The notes under the pieces are model-generated. The model did not search any database, had not been told where the DNA came from, and saw only the letters and a program-made list of their open reading frames with translations. From Candidatus Parcubacteria bacterium (GTDB lineage Bacteria; Patescibacteriota; Patescibacteriia; CAIXNZ01), in the NCBI GenBank assembly GCA_026395675.1, contig JAPLYF010000018.1, positions 1 to 6,058 of the forward strand: DNA of 6,058 nucleotides. The letters are read 5' to 3'. Shown here piece by piece: positions 4,435 to 6,058 of the stretch (its first letter is position 1; each line of letters starts with the position of its first letter). Position numbers and translations under genes: made by a program.

Positions 4435-5806
4435 AAATATCTTAAAAAACCAGAAACTTGTTATTGTTATTGTTATGCTTATGGTTTTCATGACCACGGG
4501 CGCTAAATGCCAAAGTTTGCCCCCAAATACGCAGGCCGGTCCGCCCAAACCCATTACCCTGGAATACTGGAAGGTCTATGAGGAAAGCTCCAATGTCTCT
4601 GACTTGATTTCTGATTATCAAAAAATTCATCCTTATGTCACTGTAAATTACAGGAATTTCACGCCCCAGGAATATGAAACTGAAATTCTCAGGGCTTTGG
4701 CCCAGGACCGCGGTCCTGATATTATTTCTTTGCACAATACCTGGCTGCGTAAATATCAGGATTTACTCTCACCTTTACCCAGCCAAGTTACTCTGCAGTA
4801 TCAGATCTCAAGGGGAACAATTCAAAAAGAAACTTTTACTGAATCGCGTAAGCAAAACACTCTGACCATTAAAGATTTGCGCGCCTTATTCCCAGACGTG
4901 GTTTATAACAATGAGGTTATTAATAACCAAATTTATGGCTTGCCTTTAAGTATTGATACCTTGGTTTTATATTACAATCGCGATTTATTGAATAATGCTG
5001 GCCTGGCCCAGCCGCCCAAAACCTGGGAGCAGTTTAGTGATCAGGTGATTAAACTGACCAAGTTAGACATCAAAGGCAATGTTTTGCAGGCCGGCGCCGC
5101 TCTTGGTACTGCCGCAAATACTGAACGTTTTTTTGATATTTTAGGCCTAATCATGATGCAAAATAACACGCCCATGACCAATGAACAGGGCACGCCTACT
5201 TTTAATCAAACTCCCCAGGGCTATACGCGCACAGTCAGCCCGGCCGCGGAAGCTCTTAATTTTTATAATAGTTTTGCTTCGCCTGGCAATCAGGTTTATA
5301 CCTGGAATGACCAGATGCCCAATTCCCTGACTGCTTTTATGACTGGCAAGACCGCATTTTTCTTTGGCTATGCTTATCAGCTGTCCATTATCAAGGCCCA
5401 GGCGCCCAAATTAAATTTTGCCATCAGTCCAGTCCCGCAAATTTCCGAACAGCCCACCAATTATGCCAATTACTGGGTGGAAACCGTGACCAAAAAAAGC
5501 CAGCACATAAACGAGGCCTGGGATTTTATTACTTATATCACGACCAATGCTGAGACAAATAAAAAATTTTTGGACGCTTCGCATCTGCCCTGCGCTTTAA
5601 GAAATTTAATCCAGGCCCAGGCCGATGACATTGAATTATCGCCTTTTGGCTCCCAGCTTTTGACAGCTAAAAGCTGGTACAAGGGCAAAGACGCGCAAAA
5701 AACCGAGGATATTTTTAAAGACATGATCAATCAGAACCTGCAAAGCATTTTAACGCCTGAGGAAATAATTAATCGGGCTGTTTCCAAGGTGAACCAGACA
5801 TTGTGA
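4427..5806 (+). CDS. Extracellular solute-binding protein, family 1 (ABC-transporter sugar-binding type)
   Basis: The 459-residue protein belongs to the MalE-like cluster of periplasmic or surface binding proteins that capture sugars for ABC importers. Residues 1-27 are an export signal (MLKNILKNQK then a hydrophobic core LVIVIVMLMVFMTTG) followed by Cys28; TGAKC is a poor lipobox because Lys precedes the Cys, so lipid anchoring is uncertain. Family motifs: LEYWKVYEES (45-54), GPDIISLHNTWL (96-107), YGLPLSIDTLVLYYNRDLL (170-188), PKTWEQF (197-203), FMTGKTAFFFGYAY (304-317) and EAWDFITYI (363-371). The ligand cannot be told from sequence. It overlaps galU by 8 nt and has no Shine-Dalgarno motif, so it likely depends on coupled translation. 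No permease or ATPase follows within the window; the downstream 250 nt are non-coding. It could serve as an orphan receptor or use a transporter encoded elsewhere. Confidence 0.87.
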   Translation: MLKNILKNQKLVIVIVMLMVFMTTGAKCQSLPPNTQAGPPKPITLEYWKVYEESSNVSDLISDYQKIHPYVTVNYRNFTPQEYETEILRALAQDRGPDIISLHNTWLRKYQDLLSPLPSQVTLQYQISRGTIQKETFTESRKQNTLTIKDLRALFPDVVYNNEVINNQIYGLPLSIDTLVLYYNRDLLNNAGLAQPPKTWEQFSDQVIKLTKLDIKGNVLQAGAALGTAANTERFFDILGLIMMQNNTPMTNEQGTPTFNQTPQGYTRTVSPAAEALNFYNSFASPGNQVYTWNDQMPNSLTAFMTGKTAFFFGYAYQLSIIKAQAPKLNFAISPVPQISEQPTNYANYWVETVTKKSQHINEAWDFITYITTNAETNKKFLDASHLPCALRNLIQAQADDIELSPFGSQLLTAKSWYKGKDAQKTEDIFKDMINQNLQSILTPEEIINRAVSKVNQTL

Positions 5807-5818
5807 AAAAATGACAAA

Positions 5819-5859
5819 CCTTCGTTTGCCGTAGCTCCGCAACGCGGAGCGAAGGCAAA
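5819..5859. repeat. Palindromic element with GCTCCGC / GCGGAGC core
   Basis: The core arms 5834-5840 and 5844-5850 pair perfectly over seven bases with loop AAC. Outside them TTTGCC (5825-5830) pairs with GGCAAA (5854-5859), and CCTTCG (5819-5824) can alternatively pair with CGAAGG (5850-5855). It begins 12 nt after the stop codon of the solute-binding protein gene. No T tract follows, so it is a poor rho-independent terminator despite its position. Confidence 0.55.
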
Positions 5860-5870
5860 TGACTCGTCTC

Positions 5871-5936
5871 GGCTTCGCAGTGCTTCGCCCATGCGAGCCT
5901 CGCCGAAGCTTGTCTTGGCCAAAGCCAGGCCGGACA
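5871..5936. repeat. GC-rich repeat block with GCTTCGC direct repeats and GCTTCG / CGAAGC arms
   Basis: GCTTCGC occurs at 5872-5878 and again at 5882-5888. GCTTCG (5882-5887) is complementary to CGAAGC (5904-5909), and TGGC/GCCA words at 5916-5927 form a further small palindrome. The word GCCGAAGCTT (5902-5911) is shared with the palindrome upstream of the amidase (1005-1014). No coding frame is convincing here. Confidence 0.45.
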
Positions 5937-5945
5937 AATCACAAA

Positions 5946-5995
5946 TGTCAGCTACGCTGACATCCCGCCAATGGCGGGATGATTGCGAAGCAATC
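5946..5995. repeat. Three back-to-back hairpins with 3-nt loops
   Basis: Three perfect stem-loops are laid end to end with almost no spacing: TGTCAGC/GCTGACA (5946-5952 and 5956-5962, loop TAC), CATCCCGCC/GGCGGGATG (5961-5969 and 5973-5981, loop AAT) and GATTGC/GCAATC (5981-5986 and 5990-5995, loop GAA). The first two share the bases CA at 5961-5962, the last two share G at 5981. No T tract follows. The remaining 5996-6058 is extremely A/T-rich with no visible gene. Confidence 0.7.
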
Positions 5996-6058
5996 CCAAA
6001 TAAATTACAATAATAAAAAAAACAAATAGAAATTCTAAATATCAGGACAATCAAATTT

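Noticed and set aside
5819..5995. CRISPR array
   Set aside because: The palindromes differ in sequence and there is no regular repeat-spacer alternation.
5731..6054. Minus-strand 107-codon open frame over the palindromic tail
   Set aside because: It overlaps the end of the solute-binding protein gene and runs through back-to-back palindromes; its protein has no family signature. Open frames through GC-rich repeats arise easily.

Overview
The window looks like a chromosomal piece of a small, AT-rich bacterium, most likely a Candidatus Patescibacteria (CPR) member. This is inferred from three things: the style of the proteins (a secreted PGRP-type amidase with Ig-like modules, a GalU whose nucleotide-binding region departs from the GxGHA form, and a solute-binding protein with no permease nearby); the three starts that can be placed, all preceded by A-rich sequence without a Shine-Dalgarno motif; and intergenic regions crowded with short, strong palindromes. 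No rRNA, tRNA or marker gene is present, so taxonomy rests on style only. All supported genes are on the + strand.

Layout. Positions 5-544 hold an unrecognised ORF with a disordered, Gly/Lys-rich N-terminal half; it may begin left of the window. It is followed by three overlapping 3-nt-loop hairpins (544-579), another hairpin (584-603) and a terminator-like stem (609-637). A near-consensus promoter (TTTACA, 17-bp spacer, TATAAT, 718-746) then drives a leader of about 300 nt holding large nested inverted repeats. Next is a secreted N-acetylmuramoyl-L-alanine amidase (Amidase_2/PGRP) with three Ig-like C-terminal modules. It is split by a -1 frame change near 1320-1366, so the signal peptide (1057-1368) and the catalytic part (frame open from 1320 to 3113) lie in different frames.

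Positions 3114-3561 carry no convincing gene. They contain two hairpins after the amidase, a block with two perfect inverted repeats (3295-3320 and 3331-3402), a good rho-independent terminator (3480-3516), and then an extended -10 promoter (3528-3536) for the last two genes. Those are a GalU-type UTP-glucose-1-phosphate uridylyltransferase (3562-4434) and a family 1 extracellular solute-binding protein (4427-5806), which overlap by 8 nt and are probably translated from one message. From 5807 to the end there is no gene: a block of about 58% G+C (5821-6000, hand count) made of back-to-back palindromes, followed by about 58 nt of roughly 16% G+C.

Working together: the intact pair suggests nucleotide-sugar supply for surface glycans next to capture of an external (probably carbohydrate) ligand, and the broken amidase would have acted on peptidoglycan outside the membrane. 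No known defence, mobile or CRISPR system is visible. The features most worth a second look are the chained hairpins, the structured leader, the 3172-3516 non-coding block and the frameshifted amidase.
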